Source: Hormiphora californensis (Eukaryota; Ctenophora; Tentaculata; Cydippida; Pleurobrachiidae). Taken from it: a DNA stretch of 64,000 bases. The notes beneath the pieces are model-generated. The model was not told where the DNA came from and searched no databases. It worked only from the letters and a program-made list of their open reading frames with translations. Below are positions 42,702 through 52,790 of this stretch, piece after piece. The stretch is taken from assembly GCA_020137815.1 (NCBI GenBank), contig CM035359.1:5904179-5968178 (forward strand). The letters run 5' to 3'. How positions within the stretch are numbered: position 1 is the first letter of the stretch; every line of letters begins with the position of its first letter. The translations under genes and the position numbers were made by a program.

Positions 42702-45700
42702 TCAGACAGAAGGCTGGATACTAGATGCATTCCACAAATGCTTCTTAAGTTCTGAGGAAAATATCACATGGTCACTAATGCTACGAATATCATGCGGTAG
42801 GGAATTCCACTCTATGTGGGTACGGTAGAAAAAGGAATCTTTAAAAACATCTATTCTAGGGCGCTCATCACACACTACGTAAGTCGCGTCTTTGTTGATT
42901 TGTTGTCTTGTACGTGGTCGGTCATTGTCAACAGTTGGGTCAAAACGTCTCATGTAAGGGGGAATTCTATTGGTATAAGCTTGTAAAGTATCTTATGGAA
43001 CATTTTAAGATCATTATATAGGAACTTAGAAGACATGGGTAGGATCTTAAGTTCCTTGAGCCTAGTTACGTACACTTCGTTGCTGTAACTACACTCCAAT
43101 TCATTGAATACCCATTTTACGGCCCTTTTTTGCATCTTTTCAAATTTTTCAATACTAGATGCAGAAATGGGCCGCCATACTTCGCTACAGTGTTCATATA
43201 GTGACCTTACTAAACTAATGAAGAGAGTTTTGCGTTTTCTCTGCGACTGAACTAGGTCAGAACACGTTCTCCTCACTAGACCTAACCTCTGGGAAGATTT
43301 TGATAGGAGCTTGTTCTGATGGTGGGTTGACGAAAGTTTATTTGTAGTCAGAACACCCAGATCAGTCTCCGTTTGACTAGGACCTATTTGTGTGCTTCCC
43401 AGATGGTATGTTAAATGTACAGGATTTTGTTTTAGGGAACATCTAAGGAGCTTACACTTATCAGGATGAAAGTGTATTTTGTTATTCTCGCTCCAGATCA
43501 ACAATCTATCTATGTCAGGTTGGAGACTATCTCCGCTACTTTTAATGATACGCCAGATTTTCATATCATCTGCATAAAGCCTTATATTTGTGTCCATTCT
43601 GACTTGATCCACTATATCGTTGATGAAAAGGACAAAGAGGAAGGGACCAAGTATAGAGCCTTGGGGGACTCCACTCCTAACTGAGCTCCAGTTTGAGAAC
43701 TTTCCATCCAGTACAACCCTTTGTCGTCGGTCGGAAAGATACTCTTTGATAAATTGGAGCATTCTACCATTAATGTTATAGTCTACTTTAAGCTTTTTAA
43801 GTATCACATCATGAGAGACGCTGTCAAAAGCCTTTTTAAAATCAAAGAACACTATATCAGTCTGCAGACCTTTATTTAGGTTAAGGGCAAGATCACAATT
43901 GAAGTCTATAAGTTGGGTACTGCAGGACTTAAGGGGAACGAACCCATGTTGAAACGGAGTTATTTTAGGAAGACAAACCCTGTAAAGCCTCTCTCGAACT
44001 AACTTTTCTAAAACTTTCATTGTTAGGCAGGTTAAGGATATCGGCCTGTAGTTCTCGATGTTTGCCTTATCCCCTTTTTTATGAATGGGTACCACATTGG
44101 CATTTTTCCATTCTTGGGGGAATTTACCCTCTCTATAGGATCTATTAAAAATTAGAGTTAAAGGGTATGCAATGGATCGACAACACTTTTTTAGTAAAAT
44201 ACCCGGTATATTATCAGGACCTGTAGCTTTTGAGGGGTCAATCTTACGTAGTATTTCTAGAACCTCATCGACATGAAACATTTCATCGTTAAAGTCGTTT
44301 TCATGATTACGTGTCACATCGATGTGTTCCTGGTAACTACTAGCTTCAGTAAACTGATCACTGAAAAAGGTGTTAAATATTTCGGCCTTTTCCATGCTCT
44401 CAGTTCGAAACTTCTTCCCGTAGAACACAGTATCAGGGATTCTAGAACTTGATTTCTGCGATTTCACATGCTTAAAAAACTTTTTGCTGACCTCAGCTGA
44501 GCTATTATTTTCATTTATAAACGGCATGTCATAATAGCTCCGTTCTTTTTCTAGTGACTGGGTTCTATACAAATCTTCTGTCTCGATGTGATACCGCACC
44601 ATACTTTCATTATCTGGGTGCTTTATCACATCAGCTCTTGCTCGGTCTAGGTCTTTTTTAAGTGATCTGAGCTCATCATCGTACCATGGTGGCTGTGAGC
44701 CCAGTTTCACTGATACAAGAGGCACATGCTTTCGGAGTGTAATATCAAGTCTTGACTTGAAGATCTGCCAGCATGCTTCAGCTGACATTCCCTCAAATCT
44801 ACTCAACCAGTTCTCCGAAAGTAATTCTTCATCAAGTGCCTCCCAGTTTGCTTTTTTAAACGCAAACTTTTTAGTAGTGGTATACTTTGGTCGGATCTTT
44901 CTAATAGACAGATGACAATGTATAGTAAAATGATCCGACTTCATGAGCCCACTCTCAACCACGGAAACTTCAGAGAAAAGATTTTCGTTGCTGGTAAGTA
45001 GGAGATCTAGAATGTTTCCATCTTTGTGAGTTGGCTCATTTATCATGGCCTTAAGTCCCAGGGAATTGAATAGGTGAATATAATCTTCATGAATTGAGCT
45101 GTTCGAAACAGGTAGATCCCAATCTTTGATAGTACTGAGATTGAGATCTCCAAAAATAGAGAGATTTTTATACTTCTTCATAAGATTCGTGTAATACACT
45201 TCTACTCCTTTGAAGAAGTCTAATCCTGAGTAATCGTACCTGTACAGTGTGGAAAGGCAGATTGGTGTTGTATTTTTAGGTTTAAGGAGTATAGAAACTA
45301 TAGGTAGTTCAGTTTTAGTATCAATCTGCTGAACCTCTACTCCTAAATCATTTTTGGCTAGAATCAACACACCACCACCACCACACTTTCCATACTTCTC
45401 CATATCCACTTTCGATCTGTCTTTTCGGAATATGGAGTAGTACTTATCAGAGACAACTTCCCCATCTTGCACATGTTCATTGAGCCATGTCTCATTTAAC
45501 AGTACAATATCGGGAAGGTAGGTACTTAAATATCCCCTCAGTTCCTTAATCTTTGATATTTGGAACTGGGGCTGATCTCCCTTCATTGATTGCATATGAA
45601 TAAGACCATTCACATTGCAATATACTATGTTTATTTTGTTAGGTGTATCACCAGGCCCAGGATTCAGAATATTGGGCTGTGTACGAGCAATAAGGCTCCT

Positions 45701-46123
45701 AGCTAACGAGCATACATAAAACACACAGTTAATAAGCTTTTCTGCACACCCGGTACAATATCTTATATGTGCAGAAAAGTATCCCTTTCTACTTAAGAAT
45801 AATATAAAAACACAATTAGCATACCACTGATACATAATTGGCCACTGCATTCCGTGAGCATCCAGATTAGCAGGGGCTTTTTTAGATATACAAGAAGGTG
45901 CATACACGAGCATTAGACCTGTAAGGAGGTAGGTTATAGCTACATGTATAGAGAATATTAATATTTCAAATGGGGTGATAAAGCTAGAAGACGGGGGCTT
46001 GTCAGTGTATATATTAATGTCATTGTCTGTGTCATTGTCCTGTCTATTTTTACCTTCCCTGTTACCCCCCGCGCAAACAACCCGATAGCGATTCTGTATT
46101 GTTCTACACTGATACCCATTCAA
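42702..46123 (-). CDS. LINE B ORF2: membrane leader, endonuclease and reverse transcriptase, one frameshift near its end
   Basis: The main frame (46123-42950, 1057 codons) has a polar N terminus, hydrophobic segments (FEILIFSIHVAITYLLTGLM, WYANCVFILFL, LINCVFYVCSL) and NPGP at residues 154-157, almost the same position as in LINE A. Endonuclease motifs follow: IVLLNETWL, GDLNLS, KSDHFTIH. Reverse-transcriptase motifs are HKKGDKANIENYRPISLT, DFKKAFDSVSHDVI, GVPQGSILGPFLFVLFINDI and YADDMKIWR. The frame ends at TGA, but the expected C-terminal tail (DSFFYRTHIEWNSLPHDIR) continues in the next frame at 42953-42702. The shift lies at a run of five G (+ strand, about 42958-42962), so one missing base in a homopolymer, real or sequencing, explains it. 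It is roughly 45% identical to LINE A in the polymerase by eye, so the two are separate families. Confidence 0.9.
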
Positions 46124-46301
46124 TCAAAACGTGTACTTGTGGGTAGTCAGGTAGGGGTACATAGGGGGTATAGATGTATGAATTCGACACAAAGTAAAGT
46201 AAATTAAAACTCCCAAAAACCCCCAGTGTAATAAGTAATTAACTTTGTCACCAAACTCTCAATTCAATCTCACTCAAACTCAAAGGACAACTCATAATAT
46301 A

Positions 46302-47643
46302 TCATATCACACTATAAACTAGCTTCTTAGCCACCATATATCCATATCTATTAAGATGTATCCCATCTTTGCAAAAGAGTCTATTATTAACATATAACAT
46401 ATTAGATTGCTTGGCCCTAGTTAGAAATTCATTAGTCCAAAATAGAGTATAACATCCCATCTCAAAACAAATTTTATTAATCATATTATTAAAATTCCAC
46501 ACATTTCCCACAGTAAACCTATGCTCCGGCCTCATTGGGATGAGATGGGCAACAAAAATAATGGCGTTTGTAAACATATCTCTCGCCTCCTTAATCAGAG
46601 CCCTCATGGGATTCTCAAGATGTTTAATGCAGGGAGGGTTTCCTCTCTTCCCTCTGAGGTAGCGCAGGTCGTTTGTTCCAAAGGCTATTATGACCTTACC
46701 AACCTTGATGTCAGGCTCACTCCTCCTAAACTCTTGTAGTATCTCAGACGCCGTCCTGCCTCTCCATTCCTGGTGGGGTGAAACGAGCCTAGCCCCAGAG
46801 GTGGAGAGATTAACAAATCCAGGTCCATTGGGTATCCACTTTGTCAGGGAAGTACCGAGAAGTACAGACACCTCCTGATCTTGAGATGGGGGTGATGGTA
46901 GTACAGCTGCATTGTTGAGTCGGGGTGGTGGTGGGGGCGGTGGTGGTGATTTCACTTCGGTGTGAGTAGGCACCGTCGTTTCATTCATCCTCCTAAAGGA
47001 GAGGGCAAACCTCCCACTACATGTACATCCTCTTGCATTTGGAACCCGGTGCTTGAACGCTTCCTGGCATCCCCTTTTCATCGTATAAATGGAACCCTCT
47101 GAAGGATGGATCGAGAAGGGTGCAGTGCCCCTAAGGTCAGCGGAGTACCAGTTGAAATCCACTTTCCTCGGTTCTCCCAGAGATAGCACAACAAGCTCCG
47201 TCCTCAAGGGAGAGTTCGAAATCGCTGTGGTAACCCACCCCTTGCTCTCCCGGGTAGTAGGTCACCAGACAGCTGTTCAGTTGGTACCCATGCTCCTTGT
47301 TGATTCTATCCATGGTTGCCTCCACACAAGGGTAATCATTTAAGTCCTTTGGTTCCAGGGATTTGTCGTCCCAGCCGTAGACCAACCCGGTGTTAGAAAT
47401 CCAGGTGTTATATGGCTTCCCTTTCTTCCTACCCTTTAGCTGCTCAATTTCACCTTTAAGGAGTTCAGCATCCGTGCTGTTCAAGAAGTTTTCCTCATAG
47501 GTAACAAAGTCCTGGGGATTAGGGGTCCTAGATTTAGCACTTTCAGCTTTCCTCGATTTGATCTCATCAGATAAATGTAGAACTATTCGGTCAAGTTGGG
47601 CTACTGACAGCTCAGATATGCGCTGAAGGAAAAGGCGATCCAT
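46302..47643 (-). CDS. LINE B ORF1: AlkB-like dioxygenase fused to SGNH esterase, one frameshift
   Basis: Frame one runs from 47643 (MDRLFLQRISEL). Residues 1-60 are helical and charged; then comes an AlkB-like fold with NSCLVTYYPGEQGVGYHSDF, whose H139-x-D141 binds Fe(II). Just after, the frame breaks at about 47207-47220. In the next frame it continues with the second iron ligand in QEAFKHRVP (His codon at 47049-47051) and the 2-oxoglutarate motif GRFALSFRR (R-x5-R, about 46992-47012), so the dioxygenase is complete apart from the shift. A linker with eight prolines follows, then an SGNH esterase: LLGTSLTKW (Ser), GRTASEI (Gly), AFGTNDLR (Asn), KDGIHLNRYGY (Asp, His), ending at 46302. Esterase ORF1s are known in CR1/L2 LINEs; the AlkB part is unusual. 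Its substrate is unknown; alkylated or methylated RNA is the natural guess. Confidence 0.85.
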
Positions 47644-48910
47644 CGAGGTGAAGTAATACAGGAATATGTCATGTACAAATTAATTTGTTTAAAGCAGTGC
47701 TGAAAAGTCTGCAACCTATTCTCGCTCCTGAGATCGATCTCAGTCGCGCGCAACGTCGATCTCACTCAGGTATCAATGTGGCCAAATGAAGGGGTGGATC
47801 ATAGTGCATAGACCACACAGTGAGTTTGGTTACGAAATATTAAAGGGGTTATTTCGTAACCATCGCAGATTATGAAATGAAATCCAGTCTGAGCTACACA
47901 AGGTTCACAATCTGAACTTCAGATAGAGAAATCCCTCACTTATGGGCCCCAGGGCTTCAGTAATATGAAAGGAGTTGGTAATGAAGCAGTGGAACCGTGA
48001 ACCTTGCAGTTGCACCTCTGGGGACATCTTCCAAAGACGTCCCACCGCAAGAGACGAAACATACTGCCGGAAAAGTGACTCAGTGACAACTCTGACACAC
48101 GTTCTTGGCGTAGCATGACCTCCCGGTTGGTGCATCTGTCCTAAAACTCACCGTAGAACTTGATTAAGCTAAATATTAACGGATTGGAGCATATCCTTAT
48201 TAGGTAAGGCAATTTATCTTTGCCCTCATGAAGTACATAACACGGAAGGAAGTAAGTACTCTATTCAAATCAACTCATAACAATTTTCTTTGGGTTTTTG
48301 CTAACTGAGAGTCGGCCATATTGGATTTGGGTCGAACCAGTGGAAATCGAATGATATTTTTTCCAGAATCATTTGAAATTGGTGCGCGGCTCACTTTAAC
48401 ACATGCGCGTTAGCAATATTAAATAGTGTGCGCGGCTCTACATTTGCGCGTGCAAAAGTGATCGATTTCCAAAATTGAAAAAAGAGTCATCAAATTCATG
48501 TCAAATGCTACTAATTCCCAAAATTTGGTGATTGTAGGACCTCCGGAACATGGTCAAAATGACTTGGGACAGGATCCTGTACATGCGCGGTGTTCCCTCC
48601 TTATCCCTGTTCTGCGCCACGCGCAGCGCGGGATAAGGCAGCGCTTTTCAATTTAAATAAAAGATCTCAAAAAAATCACAAAAAAATCTCACAAAAATGC
48701 ACAAAAATTTAAATTTAGAAACTTGCGCGCGCCATATAGGTTGATTTGATAACGCGCGCAAAAAATTGCATGGTATAAATTATTTTGTCGCGTGTTACTG
48801 TTCATTTGCGGTAAATACAAAGTTATTTACCTTTACATTTCAATGTTAGCGCAAAAGTTAAACTCACGAAAAAACACTAACCGTTATTTTCACAATAAAA
48901 TTCAAAATGA
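47644..48910. other. 5' side of LINE B and unannotated sequence
   Basis: I see no gene. 47644-47700 probably belongs to the LINE B 5' UTR. 47710-47805 is a copy of the small repeat that inserted at 51163. 48600-48650 has GCGGGATAAGGCAGCGCTTT, which also occurs in reverse at 13595-13615. Confidence 0.5.
47710..47805 (+). repeat. small dispersed element with GAGATCGATCTC hairpins, copy A
   Basis: It shares CCTATTCTCGCTCC, GAGATCGATCTC, CGTCGATCTCACTCAGG and ATCAATGTGGCCAA with 51163-51262. It is about 95 bp long and non-coding. Confidence 0.7.
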
Positions 48911-49501
48911 AATACGGCAAAAAAAAGGCCCCCCCTAGACCACCATAGTTGCCGATGTGGTGGAGAGCTGTAACTTGGCAGGGTTGCTCCACTATGTCTA
49001 TCTTGATCCTGACAGAAAAATCAGAGCTCTAGCTCAAAATTCATTTTCATGAACGGAATGAACTTCTCCGTTCCTTCGATATGAGACCCCCTCATCATTC
49101 AGAATTTTTTGCCCGTCTTTGGCTAACGATTATCTTTGTAATGAGAGAGACAGTGGAGGGTTTTCCGACCGTCACTCCTGACATGTGATCCAGGCCCGGT
49201 CACGTGGTGAAAAGTGGGTTTGGGGTGCTGTTAACATGTCTCAATAACGGATTATTGCTCTCATATCCCTTGAATATCCCTCCACAATGCTCTCAAGTCA
49301 CTTTGTGATGCTGATTGATTGGGTTCATGTCACCAGTTCTTGTCAAAGTTCTCAAGCGGCCCGTGATACGAGATCATTTCATCAAGGAGGGGCCATCTTG
49401 TGTCACTAATCAGCCTATCATCTCACATTACACTAGCCAAGGGATCTGGGGTATTTAAATCTTCAAATGTTCATCAAAATCATTCCCAATCGTTACTTGC
49501 A

Positions 49502-49714
49502 ATGCATTTTACACCCGAACAGAGGAACTTCATCTGGCTCAAGAAGGAAACCAACACCCTCTACCCCACCATCGAACAGGAGTTCTTTATCAAGTTTGGC
49601 CGCCATGCCCCATCCAAGAAGTCCTGCAGAAAGATCCATCGGACAGTTTCAGACGAGGGCCACTCCAAAAACAACAATCCTGGACGATCCGGAAGGAGGA
49701 AGTCTGCTACAGGT
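49502..49714 (+). pseudogene. transposase N-terminal helix-turn-helix, left arm
   Basis: MHFTPEQRNFIWLKKETNTL, then a EFFIKFGRHAPSKKSCRKIHR recognition-helix region and GRSGRRKSAT. This matches the N-terminal DNA-binding domain style of Tc1/IS630-like transposases (Q..F...Y, R.......I.R, GR.G....). The catalytic DDE part is absent, because the frame runs into the centre of the palindrome. It could make a DNA-binding repressor-like fragment, but I have no evidence that it is expressed. Confidence 0.65.
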
Positions 49715-49737
49715 CAGTACTGCTGTTGTGGAAGCAG

Positions 49738-49951
49738 GACCTGTAGCAGACTTCCTCCTTCCGGATCGTCCAGGATTGTTGTTTTTGGAGTGGCCCTCGT
49801 CTGAAACTGTCCGATGGATCTTTCTGCAGGACTTCTTGGATGGGGCATGGCGGCCAAACTTGATAAAGAACTCCTGTTCGATGGTTGGGTAGAGGGTGTT
49901 GGTTTCCTTCTTGAGCCAGATGAAGTTCCTCTGTTCGGGTGTAAAATGCAT
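49738..49951 (-). pseudogene. transposase N-terminal helix-turn-helix, right arm
   Basis: Mirror copy of 49502-49714, reading from the ATG at 49951 on the minus strand: same MHFTPEQRNF start and GRSGRRKSAT end, with a few synonymous or flanking differences. It also lacks a catalytic domain. Confidence 0.65.
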
Positions 49952-49998
49952 TGCAAGTAACGATTGGGAATGATTTTGATGAACATTTGAAGATTTAA

Positions 49999-50878
49999 CC
50001 CTTTGAGACCGATAGGGTCACCAGTGACCCCACGCTAATTATGCATCTAGCGTCTGTCCGAACTAAATCTAAGAAGTTTAAATGGTTTTCCGGGTTAGAA
50101 TAGACACTTTTTGGCTGTTTTTGGGGTCATTTTAAGCTTTGAACATCTTAGTTTACTAGAAATGCCAACTCTAAGCCCTAAAAGTTGAAATTTTGGTGTA
50201 AAGTTGGCCATATCTCTAAAACGGTATAAGTAAGCCAATAATGGACCTACAAATCAAAAGAAAACCATAGGTTTTACCCCGGTATGAAGTTTCGTGATGA
50301 TTTGATCAAATTTACAACGCTCAGAGGGCAAATAATGCCGGGGTCACCAGTGACCCTATCGTCCCCTAACGCTAATATAGAAATTTGGATTTTACGTGCA
50401 TTTCTAAAGGATTGGCCACCGATAAAGGTCTAAAACGGCATTTTTCAAACGGGTGCTAGCGACTAACCGACTCCATCAGTGTTATCTATACATCTTAGAG
50501 AGTCGCTGAAAAATTTTTTGAGATTCGTGCTCCTTCATAAAAATTTTCATCTCGGCCAATTTGAAATTCTAAAATCGGCTACAGATGAGATACAGAGGTC
50601 CATAGGGTGTGTAAAATGTGCAGAATGGCCGGGTTTATATAAGTGTTATGAAGAAACATAGGGTCTAAGATGAGCGGTTTTCGAGTTATGAGGCAAAATA
50701 GCTACGAAATCTCAATTGTTTGCATTCCATTTGAGACCGATAGGGTCACTGGTGACCCCACAGAAACAAAGTTCGTAGAGACGAGTTTTTTGGTTCTGCT
50801 TTCAAGTAGGCTTGTTAGGAGTGTCTCCAGCAATTTTCAGATATTTCTGTCGATGGCGCCACTATCGGTCCCAAAGGG
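49999..50878. mobile_element. piggyBac-type MITE inserted at TTAA, 880 bp
   Basis: TTAA at 49995-49998 and 50879-50882 flank an element starting CCCTTTGAGACCGATAG and ending with the inverse CTATCGGTCCCAAAGGG. The palindrome GGGTCACCAGTGACCC (or GGGTCACTGGTGACCC) occurs near both ends and in the middle (50014, 50342, 50744). The same host sequence without insertion, reading GATTTAAATACC, is present at 21547 and, inverted, near 49455, so the insertion is exact. There is no transposase. Confidence 0.93.
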
Positions 50879-51162
50879 TTAAATACCCCAGATCCCTTGG
50901 CTAGTGTAATGTGAGATGATAGGCTGATTAGTGACACAAGATGGCCCCTCCTTGGTGAAATGATCTCGTATCACGGGCCGCTTGAGAACTTTGACAAGAA
51001 CTGGTGACATGAACCCAATCAATCAGCATCACAAAGTGACTTGACAGCATTGTGGAGGGATATTCAAGGGATATGAGAGCAATAATCCGTTATTGAGACA
51101 TGTTAACACTTAACAGCACCCAAACCCACTTTTCACCACGTGACCGGGCCTGGATCACATGT

Positions 51163-51262
51163 TGGATCCATCGCATCCTATTCTCGCTCCGCGAATAATA
51201 GATGTGAGATCGATCTCGGTCGCTGCGCGACCTCGATCTCACTCAGGCATCAATGTGGCCAA
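51163..51262 (+). mobile_element. 100-bp element with 10-bp target duplication, copy B
   Basis: GATCACATGT at 51153-51162 and 51263-51272 flanks a 100-bp insert absent from the paralogues at about 21815 and 49190. The insert contains GAGATCGATCTCGGTCGCTG and CTCGATCTCACTCAGGCATC; a relative is at 47710-47805. Possibly a very short SINE or MITE. Confidence 0.82.
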
Positions 51263-51710
51263 GATCACATGTCAGGAGTGACGGTCGGAAAACCCTCCAC
51301 TGTGTCTCTCCTGGTAATCAGATTATGCTCAAATTGGTCTCATTACAAAGATAATCGTTAGCCAAAGACGGGCAAAAAATTCTGAATGATGAGGGGGTCT
51401 CATATCGAAGGAACGGAGAAGTTCATTCCGTTCATGAAAATGAATTTTGAGCTAGAGCTCTGATTTTTCTGTCAGGATCAAGATAGACATAGTGGAGCAA
51501 CCCTGCCAAGTTACAGCTCTCCACCACATCGGCAACTATGGTGGTCTAGGGGGGGCCTTTTTTTTGCCGCACACGGTATATACATATTACTAAAGTTATG
51601 AAGTTGCGCTTGCCACCCTTTACTTGACCGAAAGTGCTCAACCTGCGTAAATCTCCGTGTTTCATTTCTACTACATATTACTAAAGTCAAATATATTTGC
51701 TTATTAATTA

Positions 51711-51854
51711 AGTCCAAAAACCAATTAAATAAATTAGTTTGGATGCCCGGGCCCATGTGGTGTCACGGGGGTAATACCTTTAGGCTACTGCCATAATTAA
51801 CGGCATATCTCGTTAAGTTATCCTTCAATCTTTCTATCTCTATCTATCTCTCTC

Positions 51855-51889
<35 letters not shown>

Positions 51890-52137
51890 CACTATTTCTC
51901 TTTCTCTTTCTCTCTCACTGTTTCTTTCACTATATCTCTCTTTTTTCTCTCTCCTCTTATTTATCTCTCCGTCTTTCTTGATTATATCTCACTCTTTCTA
52001 TCCTATTTTTCATTGCCTTTATCTCTCTCGATATCCATCATTTATGACAGTAGCCTAAAGGTATTACCCCCGTGACACCACATGGGCCCGGGCATCCAAA
52101 CTAATTTATTTAATTGGTTTTTGGACTTAATTTCTAT
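51711..52137. mobile_element. MITE with 80-90-bp terminal inverted repeats
   Basis: The left repeat 51711-51790 (AGTCCAAAAACCAATTAAAT ... TAGGCTACTG) is the inverse of 52048-52137. Both ends meet TTAA (TTAAGTCC and GGACTTAA), which may be a TTAA target or part of the terminus. The core is a CT-rich microsatellite (51830-52030). It directly follows the palindromic transposon. Confidence 0.88.
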
Positions 52138-52149
52138 TCTTTTTGGTGT

Positions 52150-52790
52150 TAAATAGCTATTTTTTCTGATTTCTGCATATTTTCGAACTTGAATAGTTCA
52201 TAAATATGCGAATAACGACTAAACGGTGAGAGATACGACTTTTTGTCAGGGGGACCACCCCTCATAAATCGACTATTCTGCGCCGGAATATGTCCATGAA
52301 AACGTCCTAGGACCAGCCGAAGTGGAAATATTAAGAATATGCATTAAATCATGAATCGGTGCATAAATATGCAAATAACGGCTTAACGGTGCCAGATAGA
52401 GATTTTTGTTCCGAGTGAGACCCCCCATAAATCGACTATTTTGCGTCGAAATATGTCCATGAAAATGTTCTAGGATCAGCTGAACTGGAAATATTCAGAA
52501 TATGCATTAAATCATGAATCGGTGCATAAATATGCAAATAACGGCTTAACGGTGCGAGATACGACTTTTTGTCCAGGGGACGACCCCCCATAAATCGACT
52601 ATTTTGCGTCGAAATATGTCCATGAAAACGTTCTAGGACCAGCCGAAGTGAAAATATTAAAAATATGCATAAAATCGTAAATAGGTGCATTAATATGCAA
52701 ATAACGGCTTAACGGTGCGAGATAGAGATTTTTGTCTCGAGTAAGACCCCCCATAAATCGACGATTCCGCGTCGAATAAGACCGGTTTCA
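52150..52790. repeat. 163-bp tandem satellite, about four copies
   Basis: Landmark ATAAATCGACTATT occurs at about 52265, 52427, 52590 and 52753, a steady 162-163-bp period. The unit also has GTGCATAAATATGCAAATAA, CGGCTTAACGGTG, ATATGTCCATGAAAACG and TCTAGGACCAGC. Copies differ by roughly 5-15%. Non-coding. Confidence 0.9.

Larger units (their letters stand above)
42702..47643 (-). mobile_element. LINE B: two-ORF CR1/L2-like retrotransposon
   Basis: On the minus strand: ORF1 47643-46302 (AlkB plus SGNH esterase), a 178-bp spacer, then ORF2 46123-42702 (leader, endonuclease, reverse transcriptase). Each ORF has one single-base frameshift. The order and spacing fit one element. LINE A lies head to tail behind it. 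I could not fix the outer ends or find a target duplication. Confidence 0.85.
48911..51578. mobile_element. head-to-head palindrome of a DNA transposon carrying two younger insertions
   Basis: The left arm 48911-49714 is the near-exact inverse of the right arm 49738-51578, around a 23-bp spacer. Outer ends read GGCAAAAAAAAGGCCCCCCC and its complement. The right arm is longer only because it holds a TTAA-type MITE (49999-50878) and a 100-bp repeat (51163-51262); without them the arms are about 800-850 bp. In each arm the part nearest the centre encodes the start of a transposase. The 21469-22133 copy is a single arm. It is either a natural foldback form or the product of inverted duplication by aberrant transposition. 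Confidence 0.88.
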
